NCBI RefSeq assembly: GCF_022601675.1
Contig: NZ_JAKVIL010000001.1
Coordinates: forward strand, 434,001 to 498,000
DNA: 64,000 nucleotides
Reading direction: 5' to 3'
Origin: Ancylobacter gelatini
GTDB lineage: Bacteria; Pseudomonadota; Alphaproteobacteria; Rhizobiales; Xanthobacteraceae
The notes under the pieces are model-generated. The model worked only from the letters and a program-made list of their open reading frames with translations, was not told where the DNA came from and searched no databases. Shown here in pieces: positions 17,721-26,274 of this stretch. How positions within the stretch are numbered: position 1 is the stretch's first letter; the number at the start of each line of letters is the position of its first letter. The translations under genes and the position numbers were made by a program.

Positions 17721-17951
17721 AAGAGATCGACTACGCGATATTCGCAAGCCGGGAAAAAGCGGCCTGTTCGTCTCGGAGTGGCCTTCGGGGCAATGACCTT
17801 CCGGGGCTCCGGCGGGGAGGGGGGAAGGTCGGCACGCTTGGCCAAGACGAGGCCGATGTGCTGGTGTGCGGGCCGCACGGGAAGCGGCATCAATCTTTTC
17901 GACACGGCAAACGTCTATCCCGACGGATGCAGCAGGGATATTCTGGGCTAG
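17721..17951 (+). pseudogene. Aldo/keto reductase remnant
   Basis: Pieces of an aldo/keto reductase N-terminus are readable in changing frames. The first is RKPGKSGLFVSE, then AMTF with a Gly-rich loop, then GKVGTLGQDEADVLV, then GINLFDTANVYPDG, ending at a TAG at 17949-17951. These correspond in order to the start, the first strands and the catalytic Asp region (FDTAxxY) of family members. At least two frameshifts and a stop break the frame and everything after about residue 70 is missing. Clearly a dead gene. Confidence 0.75.
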
Positions 17952-18299
17952 CCCTTCCGAACGTCGGCTTACCTACCCAGGGACGACGACGCCGCGGCCA
18001 CCAAGGCGGCGTCCTCCATCTGCCGGGGGTCAAACAGGCGCGGCGGATTGCGGCGTTGGCCAAGGCGCTGTGTGCGCCTTGAGCCGAGGCTGGTATCTCC
18101 CAACCGCTCCCGCCGATGACAATTTATCGAATGGCGGCTTTCCGGCTTGACCAATGGCTAGGCGAACGACCGAAATGGCGGCGCAAAGCGGCCGTTGGTA
18201 ACGCGGTGCCGTTTTGGATTATAGCCGGCCCTGTGATGTGATTTGGCGGCGGGTAACACTGACGTTGCCCCCAACGTCGATCCAGCGGCGCGGATCGTT

Positions 18300-18465
18300 C
18301 CCGCAGGCGAGGCGCGCCTTTGGCCAGCGCCGCTCCGGCGGACGTCTGGGGAAGCAGATAGACCGTCAGGATCGCCCATTGCGGTTCCGGGGGTTCCAGC
18401 CAGTACGCAATGGCGAGCGCGGCGATCGCTGCGATGGCGAGGCGCGCCGAGACGGCCAGATTTCG
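18300..18465 (-). pseudogene. FUSC-type (fusaric acid resistance) transporter remnant
   Basis: Reading the minus strand downward from 18465 gives RNLAVSARLAIAAIAALAI, then AYWLEPPEPQWAILTVYLLP and QTSAGAALAKGAPRLR. This matches the first two membrane segments of FUSC-family efflux proteins (hydrophobic helix, then a Trp-Ala-x-x-Thr-Val-Tyr motif, then SxGAxLxKG). The frame is open only after a TAG at 18466-18468 and loses similarity below about 18300. The remaining protein, normally 600-700 residues, is absent. The rest of the interval 17952-18522 contains nothing else recognisable. Confidence 0.7.
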
Positions 18466-18522
18466 CTAGTCCGGATTTATCGTGAAGGCGGGCCATGCGA
18501 GGGCCGTCAACCTGGTCGCTTC

Positions 18523-19422
18523 CTACCCAACGCCCCGTATTCCTTCACTTTCCACGCCCGTCGACCGCTTGGCCACTTCGCTCAGAACGGCTCGGAACGC
18601 GTCGACGGCGGGATCGATCGCACCGAGATTGCCTTCGATGACATAGGTGAGCTTACCAAGGGGCGGCAAATCCGCCGCTTCGGGAACTTCTTCCAGGACC
18701 GTCTTCTTAAAGCTCTGTCCGATCGCCATGACGCCAAGGCCGGAGCGTGCGGCGGCGATGACTCCGAGCAGGTTGCTGCATTCCGCAACGTCGATCCAGG
18801 CGCGGCCTCGGGCGAGCAGCGCGCTCTCGGCGAGCGATCGCGTCAGGCTCGGCTTCAGGTAGGTTATGAGCGGCACCGGATCGGAAGGTTTCAAATCCAG
18901 GGATCGGTGCCCGATCCACACCAATTGCTCCTGCCAGAGCGCGCCTCCGCTCGAAGCGCCGTGGCTCTTGCCCAGAATGACGTCGACCTCATGCGAGCGC
19001 AGCACGTCCTGTAGATGCTCATTGCGGCCGGTGATGAACTTCAGGCCGAAATCCGGGAACTGCGCGCGGAAGATGCCGAGCACTTCCGGCAGTCGGGTTC
19101 GTGCAAATTCGTCTTCGATTCCGACCTTGAGAACACCCTTCAGTCCGGGCTGCGCGAGGCGCAGGCGCGCCTCCTCGGATATGGCCAGCATCGAGCGGGC
19201 GTAGATCAGCATCGCCTCGCCGTCGGTGGTGAGATTCACCTGCCGGGTGGTGCGGTGAATCAGCTTGCGATTGAGGCGCTTCTCAAGGCGGGCGATCCGC
19301 TGGCTGATGGTGGATTGCGACGTCCCGATGTCTTTGGCGGCGAGACTGAAGCTGCGCCTGGTCGCGACGACGTCAAATGCGCGCAACTCATCTGTATCGA
19401 TGAGACTGCCGTGTTCCTGCAT
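18523..19422 (-). CDS. LysR family transcriptional regulator
   Basis: A 299-residue LysR regulator if started at ATG 19422 (MQEHGSLIDTDELRAFDVV); a longer form from 19467 would add 15 residues of low-complexity sequence. The HTH lies at residues 10-65 (FDVVATRRSFSLAAKDIGTSQSTISQRIARLEKRL) and the effector-binding domain at 90-290. The neighbouring FUSC remnant, also on the minus strand and just downstream, suggests that it once controlled a FUSC-type efflux gene. Its present target is unclear. It lies 146 bp downstream of nikR. Confidence 0.9.
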   Translation of the reverse strand: MQEHGSLIDTDELRAFDVVATRRSFSLAAKDIGTSQSTISQRIARLEKRLNRKLIHRTTRQVNLTTDGEAMLIYARSMLAISEEARLRLAQPGLKGVLKVGIEDEFARTRLPEVLGIFRAQFPDFGLKFITGRNEHLQDVLRSHEVDVILGKSHGASSGGALWQEQLVWIGHRSLDLKPSDPVPLITYLKPSLTRSLAESALLARGRAWIDVAECSNLLGVIAAARSGLGVMAIGQSFKKTVLEEVPEAADLPPLGKLTYVIEGNLGAIDPAVDAFRAVLSEVAKRSTGVESEGIRGVG

Positions 19423-19568
19423 GGGATGCCAGCCTGTGCGTTTCGCGTGTTGCCGATCCTTATGCATGACGGATCATGCAGGTGACCAGCGTTACCGGCG
19501 GCACCCCGGCACTTATCGCGAGGATGGATAAATACCCGGCGATTGCTTCGTCCTTTGGCCCGATCGCC

Positions 19569-20042
19569 TCAGAAACCGCTCAGGACCCGCAAATGGCGGT
19601 GCTCATGGCTGTGGCCGGTCGGGTGGGCATGCGAATGCCGTTCCTCGGCGATCGGGATCAGGCTGAGCGCGCCATGGAGCACGCCCCGCTCGGTGAACAG
19701 CGCCTCGGCATAGGCCGATACTTCGCCAACCCGCCCCCGCATCAGCATCACATCGATCGAGGTGGTGTGGTCGAGCGGGGTCGACAGCACCGCGATCGTC
19801 TCGTCATGCCGGTCGAGCCGGCCCTGAGGCACACGGGTCGCGAGGTTGCGGACGGACTGGTCGATGGTGCAGCTGACGACGCCGAAGCAGTGGGCCTCGG
19901 CCGGCGCCTCGCGGCGCGCGGACAGCCCGCGGCGTACCAGATCGCGTATCGCCTCCGACCGATTGGCGGCGCCGACGCTCTCCATATAGGCGTCGAGCGC
20001 GGCAGCGAGATCGTCGTCGATCGCAATGGTGGTCCGTTGCAT
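19569..20042 (-). CDS. nikR: NikR-like nickel-responsive regulator lacking canonical Ni ligands
   Basis: A 157-residue ribbon-helix-helix repressor of the NikR family; ATG 20042 gives the family start MQRTTIAIDDDL and has GGGAGAG nine bases upstream. Residues 1-45 form the DNA-binding arm, with Arg3 and Thr5 (base contacts in E. coli NikR) kept. The C-terminal ACT-like domain aligns well with E. coli NikR (RNLATRV, ALFTERGVLHGALSLIP), but the four Ni ligands of E. coli (His76, His87, His89, Cys95) align with Leu, Ser, Pro and Ser. A His-rich tail (HSHAHPTGHSHEHRH) follows instead. It is divergent from nikKMLQO, across a perfect NikR box. Confidence 0.85.
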   Translation of the reverse strand: MQRTTIAIDDDLAAALDAYMESVGAANRSEAIRDLVRRGLSARREAPAEAHCFGVVSCTIDQSVRNLATRVPQGRLDRHDETIAVLSTPLDHTTSIDVMLMRGRVGEVSAYAEALFTERGVLHGALSLIPIAEERHSHAHPTGHSHEHRHLRVLSGF

Positions 20043-20142
20043 GGCGAATAGCTCTCCCATCTCCTCCGAAGGATAGGCCGATGAAGAAGGCCGCACAATG
20101 AATCCATCCGGGAAACCCTTGCCCGATCACGCGAAACGGCTA

Positions 20143-20170
20143 GTATGATATATATGTAGGAATTTCATAC
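20143..20170. promoter_or_regulatory. NikR operator GTATGA-N16-TCATAC
   Basis: GTATGA at 20143-20148 and TCATAC at 20165-20170 are separated by exactly 16 bases, which matches the E. coli NikR operator half-sites and spacing. The box lies between divergent nikR and nikK and ends one base before the nikK ATG (20171). A possible -10 element, TATGAT at 20144-20149, falls in the left half-site, with TTGCCC at 20119-20124 as a weak -35 (19-bp spacer). Binding would therefore block nickel-importer transcription. Confidence 0.85.
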
Positions 20171-20962
20171 ATGGAGTTTGCCGTGACCGGTCTTCCCGCC
20201 ACTCTCGGGCGTTACGCCGCCTGTCTGATGCTCGGTTCGACGCCGGCACTCGCCCATTTCCAGGAGATCATTCCGTCCGCCGATGTCGTGCCGGAGGGCG
20301 GCAGCGTGACGGTCGACATGGTCTTCACCCACCCCTTCGATGGCGGCCCGGTGATGGAGATGAAGCGCCCGGTGCAGGTGGGCGTGCTCAGGGACGGCAA
20401 GAAGACCGATCTTTCGGGCGCGCTCACGGAGAAGCCCGTCGGGGGAACGACAGGGTGGACGCTGAGCCATGACGTAAGCGAGCCCGGCGCCGCGATCTTC
20501 TATGTCGAGCCCCAGCCCTATTTCGAGCCGGCCGAGAACAAGCAGATCATCCACTATGCCAAGGTGATCGTGGACGGCTTCGCGTCCGGCGAGGGGTGGG
20601 ACGACCTCGTGGGCCTGCCGGTCGAGATCCGTCCGCTGACCCGGCCAACCGGGCTGTGGACGGGAAACCAGTTCTCCGGCGTCGTTCTGAAGAACGGCGA
20701 GCCGGTGCCCTTCGCCGAGATCGAGGTCGAGTTCATCAATGACGGCACGGTGAAGGCGCCGAACGATGCCTTCATCACCCAGGTGATCAAGGCCGATGCC
20801 AACGGCACCTTCTCCTATACCATGCCGCGCGGCGGCTGGTGGGGCTTTGCGGCGCTGGTCGAGGCCGACAAGCCGGGCGAGTCGCCGGATGGCAAGGATG
20901 TCGCGATCGAGGAGGGCGGCCTGATCTGGGTCAAGACCACCGATATGCCCGGCACGAAGTGA
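20171..20962 (+). CDS. nikK: Nickel ECF transporter accessory protein NikK (DUF4198)
   Basis: A 263-residue exported protein. The N-terminal about 28 residues form a signal peptide (AACLMLGSTPALA, cleavage before HFQEI). The rest matches DUF4198 proteins that accompany nickel ECF-type importers, with AIFYVEPQPYFEPAENKQIIHYAK and the C-terminal Ig-like section (FTGNQF-like LWTGNQFSGVVLKNGEPVPFAEIEVEF). The first residue of the mature protein is His, which may help capture Ni2+. It begins the nikKMLQO operon immediately downstream of the NikR box; the ribosome site TAGGAA lies inside the box. Confidence 0.85.
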   Translation: MEFAVTGLPATLGRYAACLMLGSTPALAHFQEIIPSADVVPEGGSVTVDMVFTHPFDGGPVMEMKRPVQVGVLRDGKKTDLSGALTEKPVGGTTGWTLSHDVSEPGAAIFYVEPQPYFEPAENKQIIHYAKVIVDGFASGEGWDDLVGLPVEIRPLTRPTGLWTGNQFSGVVLKNGEPVPFAEIEVEFINDGTVKAPNDAFITQVIKADANGTFSYTMPRGGWWGFAALVEADKPGESPDGKDVAIEEGGLIWVKTTDMPGTK

Positions 20963-20971
20963 GGATGGCCC

Positions 20972-21586
20972 ATGGCCCACATCCCTGACGGACTGCTCTC
21001 CGTGCCGGTGCTGCTCTGCGGTGCCGGCGTGGCGGCTGCGGGCGTGGGGCTCGGGCTGAGGCGGCTCGACGACCGTCTGATTCCGCGAGCGGGCATCCTC
21101 GCTGCGGCGGTGTTCGTCGGCTCGCTGGTCTCCATTCCCGTCGGCCCGTCCAGCGTCCACGTGCTGCTGAGCGGGCTGATGGGCCTCATGCTCGGCACCG
21201 CCACCTTCCCGGCGGTGCTGGTCATCCTGCTGCTGCAGACGCTGCTGTTCGGCTTCGGGGGGCTGACGACGCTGGGCGTCAACACGGTCAATATCGCGCT
21301 GCCGGGTGTCCTGTTCGCCCTGCTGCTCGGCCCGGCGATACGGCGCACCGGCCATGCCGCGACGCGGGCCGCGCTCGCCGGCCTCGTGGGCGCGCTGTCG
21401 GTGGCGGGCACCGGCGGTCTCGTGGCGCTGTCGCTCGCTGTCTCATCCTCGGACTACACGCCGGTCGCGAAGGTGCTCATGGCCACCTATGTGCCGCTGA
21501 TGATCGGCGAGGCGTTCGTCACGGCGACGATCGTGACCTTTCTCGCGCGCGTGCAGCCGGACGCGCTGCGGCCGGCAACTTCATGA
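20972..21586 (+). CDS. nikM: Nickel/cobalt ECF transporter substrate-specific component CbiM/NikM
   Basis: A 204-residue membrane protein with about six to seven hydrophobic helices. It is the substrate-binding component of the ECF-type nickel importer. In CbiM/NikM the free N-terminal amine, His2 and a His in a later loop coordinate the metal. Here the start reads M-A-H-I-P-D-G, so His becomes residue 2 if the initiator Met is removed, as is usual before Ala. The second His is in PVGPSSVHVLLSGLMG. It overlaps the next gene by 4 bp. Confidence 0.9.
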   Translation: MAHIPDGLLSVPVLLCGAGVAAAGVGLGLRRLDDRLIPRAGILAAAVFVGSLVSIPVGPSSVHVLLSGLMGLMLGTATFPAVLVILLLQTLLFGFGGLTTLGVNTVNIALPGVLFALLLGPAIRRTGHAATRAALAGLVGALSVAGTGGLVALSLAVSSSDYTPVAKVLMATYVPLMIGEAFVTATIVTFLARVQPDALRPATS

Positions 21587-22140
21587 AGCGCGCCGTCCTC
21601 GCGCTGCTGCTCGCGCTCGCCACCGTCTCGCCGGCGAGCGCCCACAAGCTGAAGGTGTTCGCCACGGTCGAGGGGCAGACGGTCCGGGGCTACGCCTTCT
21701 TCATCGGCGGCGGTCGCCCGGAAGGCAGCCCCTGGGTGGCGAAGGAAGCCGCCGGCACCGTCATCGCCTCCGGCACCACGGACGCCGAGGGACGCTTCGC
21801 CTTCGCGCTGCCTGCCGCCATCGCGACCGATCTGACCGTGACGGTCGACACGCAGGAGGCCCATGTCGCCTCCGCGACGCTGGCGGCGACCCGGCTGGCC
21901 GGCGCTCCCTCGCTCGTTCCACCCGCCGCCGCACCCGCCGCCGGCGCGGCCGATGTGGCAGTGGATGACGCACGACTTGCCGCCCTGATCGCCGGCGCGG
22001 TGCAGAAAGAGATCGAGCCGATGATGGAGCAGTTGGAGGCGATGGACGCTCGGCTGCGTTACACCGACATACTGTCCGGGGTATTCCTGATCATCGGCCT
22101 CGCCGGCATCGGCCTCTGGATGCGGGGGAGGCGGCGCTGA
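21583..22140 (+). CDS. nikL: Nickel ECF transporter accessory protein NikL
   Basis: A 185-residue membrane-anchored exported protein. Residues 1-20 form a signal peptide (LALLLALATVSPASA) and the mature part again starts with His (HKLKVFA). A carboxypeptidase-regulatory-like Ig domain spans about 20-100, an Ala/Pro-rich linker and a helical segment (QKEIEPMMEQLEAM) follow, and a single membrane helix (ILSGVFLIIGLAGIGLWM) with a positive tail (RGRRR) ends the protein. This layout is that of NikL in Brucella-type NikKMLQO. It overlaps nikM by ATGA and is followed directly by nikQ. Confidence 0.82.
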   Translation: MKRAVLALLLALATVSPASAHKLKVFATVEGQTVRGYAFFIGGGRPEGSPWVAKEAAGTVIASGTTDAEGRFAFALPAAIATDLTVTVDTQEAHVASATLAATRLAGAPSLVPPAAAPAAGAADVAVDDARLAALIAGAVQKEIEPMMEQLEAMDARLRYTDILSGVFLIIGLAGIGLWMRGRRR

Positions 22141-22160
22141 TCACGCCCGGCGATCCGCGG

Positions 22161-22850
22161 TTGCGCCTGGTCGCGGCGCTCATTGCCGTTGCGGCAATCT
22201 CACTGCTGCACACGCTGCCGGTCGCCATCGCCGTGTTCTCGCTTACCGCCGTCGTCGCGGCGTTGCACCGGCCCGAACGCCGGCTCTGGCGCCGGCTTCT
22301 GCATGTCGAAGCGTTCATTCTGCTGCTGTTCGTGACGCTTCCCTTCACCATGGCCGGTCCCACCGTCGCCACCTTCGGGCCGCTCCATGTCAGCAGCACC
22401 GGGCTGTGGCGCGCCACGCTCATCGCGCTGAAGGTGTCGACCTCCGTGTTGATTCTGCTGGTCTTTCTCGGCGGGATGGAGCCGGAGCGGCTGGGCTCGA
22501 CCCTTCGGGCGCTGCACGTGCCGGAGCGGCTTAGCCGGCTGTTCGTCATGACGGCGCGCTATGTCGGCCTCATCCGCGACGAGGCGCGCCGGCTGACCGA
22601 GACCATGCGCGCGCGCGGTTTCCGCCCGCGCTCGAACCGCCATACCTGGCGCAGCTACGGTCATCTGCTCGGCATGATACTGGTGCGCGCGCTCGAACGC
22701 GCCGAGCGCGTGGAAGAAGCCATGCTGTGCCGGGGCTATGCCGGCCACTATCCCCATTCGCCGCTGCCCGCGCCCCGCCATCGCGACTGGGCCGCCTTCG
22801 CGCTGGTTTCCGGCGCCGCCATTCTCGCACTGATGGTCGATCGCCTATGA
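22161..22850 (+). CDS. nikQ: Energy-coupling factor transmembrane protein CbiQ/NikQ
   Basis: A 229-residue integral membrane protein with about five helices, the T component linking NikM to the ATPase. The two cytoplasmic coupling helices show the signature A-R-G pattern: ETMRARGFRP near residue 150 and RAERVEEAMLCRGY near residue 180. The start is uncertain: TTG 22161 is used here, but the family usually begins GDPRLRL, and residues encoded from 22143 (TPGDPRLRLVAAL) fit that, so a CTG at 22137 or another non-ATG codon may be used. It overlaps nikO by 4 bp. Confidence 0.85.
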   Translation: MRLVAALIAVAAISLLHTLPVAIAVFSLTAVVAALHRPERRLWRRLLHVEAFILLLFVTLPFTMAGPTVATFGPLHVSSTGLWRATLIALKVSTSVLILLVFLGGMEPERLGSTLRALHVPERLSRLFVMTARYVGLIRDEARRLTETMRARGFRPRSNRHTWRSYGHLLGMILVRALERAERVEEAMLCRGYAGHYPHSPLPAPRHRDWAAFALVSGAAILALMVDRL

Positions 22851-23554
22851 GCCCGCTTCTCGAACTCGCCGACCTCACCGTCATGCGCGGCGGCACGACC
22901 GTGCTGACCGGCGTGGATCTCACGCTGTCGCGCGGCGAACGCCTCGCCTTGATCGGCCCGAACGGCGCCGGCAAGACGACGCTGCTGCGCAGCATCATCG
23001 GGCTCGAACCGATCGGAGGCGGCCGTATCCGGCTTTTCGGCGAGGACTGCACGACGGAGCGCGCATTCCGGAAGTTCCGCCCGCGCATCGGCTTCCTGTT
23101 CCAGGACAGCGACGACCAGTTGTTTTGTCCGACAGTCATCGAGGATGTCGCCTTCGGGCCGCTCAATCTCGGCCTTGGCGAGGCGGAAGCGCACCGACAG
23201 GCGATGGCGGCGCTCGAAGGTCTCGGGATCGGCCATCTCGCTCAGCGCATCAATCACCGGCTCTCCGGCGGAGAAAAGCGGCTCGTATGTCTCGCGGGTC
23301 TGCTCGCCATGAAACCCGACGTGCTGATGCTCGATGAGCCCACCAATGGGGTGGACGCGGAGAATGGCCGCCGGTTGCGGCAGGCGCTTCTCGACTATGC
23401 CGGGGCCCTGCTGCTCGTCTCGCACGATTCTCATTTCGTGGCGGAACTGGCGACGGGCGCGATGGTCGTTCAACACGGCCGTCTGATACCGGCAGAAATC
23501 CATGACCACGCTCATATGCACCAGCACCGCCACATACATCTGGAGCACGACTAG
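22847..23554 (+). CDS. nikO: Energy-coupling factor ATPase CbiO/NikO
   Basis: A 235-residue ABC ATPase that powers the nickel importer. Visible motifs are Walker A GPNGAGKT (about residue 38), the Q-loop in GFLFQDSDDQLFCPTV, the signature LSGGEKRL, Walker B VLMLDEPTNG and the switch His in VSHDSHF. The CPT-V-x-D sequence after the Q-loop is typical of ECF-type ATPases. The last 20 residues contain eight His (HDHAHMHQHRHIH), a possible nickel store. Its ATG overlaps the nikQ TGA. It is the last gene of the transporter operon; ureA follows after a 221-bp gap. Confidence 0.92.
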   Translation: MSPLLELADLTVMRGGTTVLTGVDLTLSRGERLALIGPNGAGKTTLLRSIIGLEPIGGGRIRLFGEDCTTERAFRKFRPRIGFLFQDSDDQLFCPTVIEDVAFGPLNLGLGEAEAHRQAMAALEGLGIGHLAQRINHRLSGGEKRLVCLAGLLAMKPDVLMLDEPTNGVDAENGRRLRQALLDYAGALLLVSHDSHFVAELATGAMVVQHGRLIPAEIHDHAHMHQHRHIHLEHD

Positions 23555-23775
23555 AGCGGGTATAATGAATTTAGCCGGGAATTTTTGCTATCTGCAGCGT
23601 GATATTTTCCCGTCGAACGGCCACTTATTTCAGTTCGCGATAATTAGACGGCACAACTGTTTGACACTGGTGCCGGCGTAAGGCTCTCTGTTATCTAAGG
23701 GGCGCGATCACGCAGATCGACCCGGCTTGCCCTTGCGGCACGGCCGGAGGACCGTGTTTGTCGAGGGATACGCCG
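23555..23775 (+). promoter_or_regulatory. Intergenic region upstream of ureA, possible promoter
   Basis: This 221-bp AT-richer interval between nikO and ureA has room for a urease promoter. TTGACA occurs at about 23660 and TATCTA at about 23692, but their spacing (25 bp) is too long for a standard sigma-70 promoter, so neither is firmly called. No sigma-54 element (TGGCAC-N5-TTGC) and no second NikR box was found. A ribosome site GAGGGA lies upstream of the ureA ATG at 23776. Transcription may instead read through from nikK. Confidence 0.35.
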
Positions 23776-24078
23776 ATGCACTTTACGCCAAGGGAAATCG
23801 ACAAGCTCATGATCTACACGCTCGCGCAGGTGGCGCAGAAGCGGAAGGATCAGGGACTGAAGCTCAATCACCCGGAGACCGTGTCGCTGATCTCCGTCGC
23901 CGCGCTGGATGGCGCGCGCGCCGGCAAGACCGTCGAAGAGGTCATGGAACTCGCCGGCAAGGCGATCACCCGCGATGACGTCATGGAAGGCGTCGTGGAG
24001 ATGATCCCTTATGTGCAGGTCGAGGCCGTGTTCACCGACGGCAGCCGCCTCGTCACCGTGCACAATCCCATCAAGTAG
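23776..24078 (+). CDS. ureA: Urease gamma subunit
   Basis: The 100-residue gamma subunit begins [21 protein letters not shown], as nearly all UreA proteins do, and ends VTVHNPIK. It has the expected length for a separate (unfused) gamma subunit. It assembles with UreB and UreC into the nickel urease that hydrolyses urea to ammonia and carbamate. It starts at ATG 23776 with GAGGGA upstream; an in-frame upstream ATG-like codon at 23758 is rejected. It begins the urease gene set in the order ureABC-fluC-fluC-ureEFGD, with ureB 19 bp downstream. Confidence 0.97.
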   Translation: MHFTPREIDKLMIYTLAQVAQKRKDQGLKLNHPETVSLISVAALDGARAGKTVEEVMELAGKAITRDDVMEGVVEMIPYVQVEAVFTDGSRLVTVHNPIK

Positions 24079-24097
24079 CCGCGCGAGGGATGTCATC

Positions 24098-24508
24098 ATG
24101 AGCAAAGACCAGAAGAAGGCTCCTGTCGGCGGGCTCGTCCTCGCGGAGGGCGACATCGAGATCAATGCCGGCTATCCGACCACGACGCTGAAGGTGCGCA
24201 ACACTGGCGATCGTCCCATTCAGGTCGGGTCGCATTTCCATTTCTTCGAGGTGAACGCCTCGCTGGAATTCGACCGTGAACAGGCCTTCGGTAAGCGGCT
24301 GAACATTCCCGCCACCACGGCGCTGCGTTTCGAGCCGGGTGACGAGAAGGAGGTTGTGCTGGTTCCCTATCAGGGCAAGCAGCGCGTGCTGGGCTTCAAT
24401 GGTCTCGTCAATGGCTGGGTGGGCGACGAGAACTACGACGATTACCGTCCGCGCCTTACGGACGCTCTGGAGCGTGCGAAGCGCTACGGTTTCAAGAGCA
24501 AGTCGTAA
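24098..24508 (+). CDS. ureB: Urease beta subunit
   Basis: The 136-residue beta subunit shows the family core [19 protein letters not shown], then [17 protein letters not shown] and [14 protein letters not shown]. The length is that of an unfused bacterial UreB with a C-terminal extension ([15 protein letters not shown]). It is a structural part of the (UreABC)3 complex. ATG 24098 is preceded by GAGGGATG. It sits 19 bp after ureA and 33 bp before ureC. Confidence 0.97.
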   Translation: MSKDQKKAPVGGLVLAEGDIEINAGYPTTTLKVRNTGDRPIQVGSHFHFFEVNASLEFDREQAFGKRLNIPATTALRFEPGDEKEVVLVPYQGKQRVLGFNGLVNGWVGDENYDDYRPRLTDALERAKRYGFKSKS

Positions 24509-24541
24509 TGAGCCGCAACATTCAGGTAATGGAGCTCTGAG

Positions 24542-26260
24542 ATGGCAAAGATCTCGAGGCAGCAATATTCAGACCTTTACGGCCCCACGACCGGCGACAA
24601 GATTCGGCTCGCTGACACCGATCTCTATATCGAGATCGAGAAGGACCTGCGCGTCTATGGCGAGGAAGCCGTCTATGGCGGCGGCAAGACGCTGCGCGAC
24701 GGCATGGGCTATGACAATGAACTGACCAGCGCGGCCGGCGCCCCCGATCTCGTCATCACCAACGTCACCATCGTCGACGCCGTGCAGGGTGTCATCAAGG
24801 CGGATGTGGGCATCAAGAACGGGCTGGTCTGCGCCATTGGTAAAGCCGGCAACCCGTCCACCATGTCCGGCGTCACGCCGGGTCTGGCGCTTGGGCCGGG
24901 CACGGACGCGATCTCCGGCGAGCATCTCATTCTGACGGCCGGCGGCATCGACGCGCACGTCCACTACATCTCGCCCCAGCAGGCCCTCGCCGCGCTCTCC
25001 AACGGCGTCACCACCGTGTTCGGCGGCGGGGTCGGGCCTACCGACGGCACCAACGGCACCACGATCACGCCCGGTACCTGGAACATCGAAATGATGCTCC
25101 GCTCGTTCGACAGCTGGCCGGTGAATGCCGGCGTGCTCGGCAAGGGCAATGGCTCGGCGCCGGTTCCGCTGGAAGAGCAGCTTCGCGCCGGCGCGGCGGG
25201 CCTCAAGATCCATGAGGACTGGGGCTCGACCCCTGCCGCGATCCGTAACGCGCTGACAGTCGCCGATAATTACGACGTTCAGGTCTGCATTCACACCGAC
25301 ACGCTCAACGAAGCCGGCTTCGTGGAAAACACGATCGCCGCCTTCGAGGGACGCACGATCCACACCTACCACACGGAAGGCGCCGGCGGCGGTCACGCGC
25401 CGGACATCATCCGGGTGGCGGGGCTCTCGAACGTGATCCCCAGCTCCACCAACCCGACGCTGCCCTACGGGATCAATTCCCAGGCCGAATTGTTCGACAT
25501 GACGATGATCTGTCACAATCTCAGCCCGAAGATCCCCACCGACGTCGCGTTCGCCGAGAGCCGGGTGCGCGCCGAAACCATCGCGGCCGAAAACGTGCTG
25601 CACGATCTGGGGGCGATCTCGATCCTCTCCAGCGACAGCCAGGCCATGGGGCGCATCGGCGAGAACTGGACGCGCACCATCCAGACCGCCGATCTGATGA
25701 AGCTGCGTCTGGGCGCCTACAAGGGCGACACCTCGGGCAACGACAATGAGCGCGTCCTGCGCTTCGTCGCCAAGGTGACGATCAACCCCGCCATCGCGCA
25801 GGGCGTGGCCCATGTGATCGGGTCGGTCGAGGTCGGCAAGATGGCCGATCTGGTGCTCTGGGAGCCCGCCTTCTTCGGCGCCAAGCCGAAGATGGTCATC
25901 AAGGGCGGCATGATCTCCTGGGCGCTGATGGGCGATCCCAATGCTTCGCTGCCGACACCCCAGCCGGTGATCTACCGGCCCATGTTCGGCGCAATGGGGT
26001 CGGCGCTGCCCCGGACCCGCATCACGTTCACGTCGCATGTCGCCATCGAGGACGGGATCGTGGACCGCTACGAGCTGAAGTCCCAGGTCGTGCCGGTTTA
26101 TGGGACGCGGACCATCACCAAGGGCTCGATGGTGCGGAACAACACGCTGCCGGTGATCGAGGTCAATCCGGAGACCTTTGCCGTTACGGTCGATGGCACC
26201 CATGCCACGATCGAGCCGGCGACCCGTCTCCCGCTCACCCAGCTCCACTTCTTCAGCTGA
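24542..26260 (+). CDS. ureC: Urease alpha (catalytic) subunit
   Basis: The 572-residue alpha subunit carries the di-nickel active site. Visible ligands are the His pair in [14 protein letters not shown] (AlphaHis134/136 equivalents), the carbamylated Lys in [12 protein letters not shown], the His in [12 protein letters not shown] and GGGHAPD, the flap His in [13 protein letters not shown] and the Asp in [10 protein letters not shown]. The lid Cys found before that flap His in other ureases is present (C-H-N-L). All catalytic residues are intact. A perfect 11-bp hairpin follows the stop at 26275-26298, before the fluC pair. Confidence 0.98.
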   Translation: MAKISRQQYSDLYGPTTGDKIRLADTDLYIEIEKDLRVYGEEAVYGGGKTLRDGMGYDNELTSAAGAPDLVITNVTIVDAVQGVIKADVGIKNGLVCAIGKAGNPSTMSGVTPGLALGPGTDAISGEHLILTAGGIDAHVHYISPQQALAALSNGVTTVFGGGVGPTDGTNGTTITPGTWNIEMMLRSFDSWPVNAGVLGKGNGSAPVPLEEQLRAGAAGLKIHEDWGSTPAAIRNALTVADNYDVQVCIHTDTLNEAGFVENTIAAFEGRTIHTYHTEGAGGGHAPDIIRVAGLSNVIPSSTNPTLPYGINSQAELFDMTMICHNLSPKIPTDVAFAESRVRAETIAAENVLHDLGAISILSSDSQAMGRIGENWTRTIQTADLMKLRLGAYKGDTSGNDNERVLRFVAKVTINPAIAQGVAHVIGSVEVGKMADLVLWEPAFFGAKPKMVIKGGMISWALMGDPNASLPTPQPVIYRPMFGAMGSALPRTRITFTSHVAIEDGIVDRYELKSQVVPVYGTRTITKGSMVRNNTLPVIEVNPETFAVTVDGTHATIEPATRLPLTQLHFFS

Positions 26261-26274
26261 GCCTCGCATCGTCC

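Noticed and set aside
23600-23700. TTGACA and TATCTA as a ureA promoter
   Set aside because: Spacing is about 25 bp, too long for a sigma-70 promoter; only a weak region is noted.
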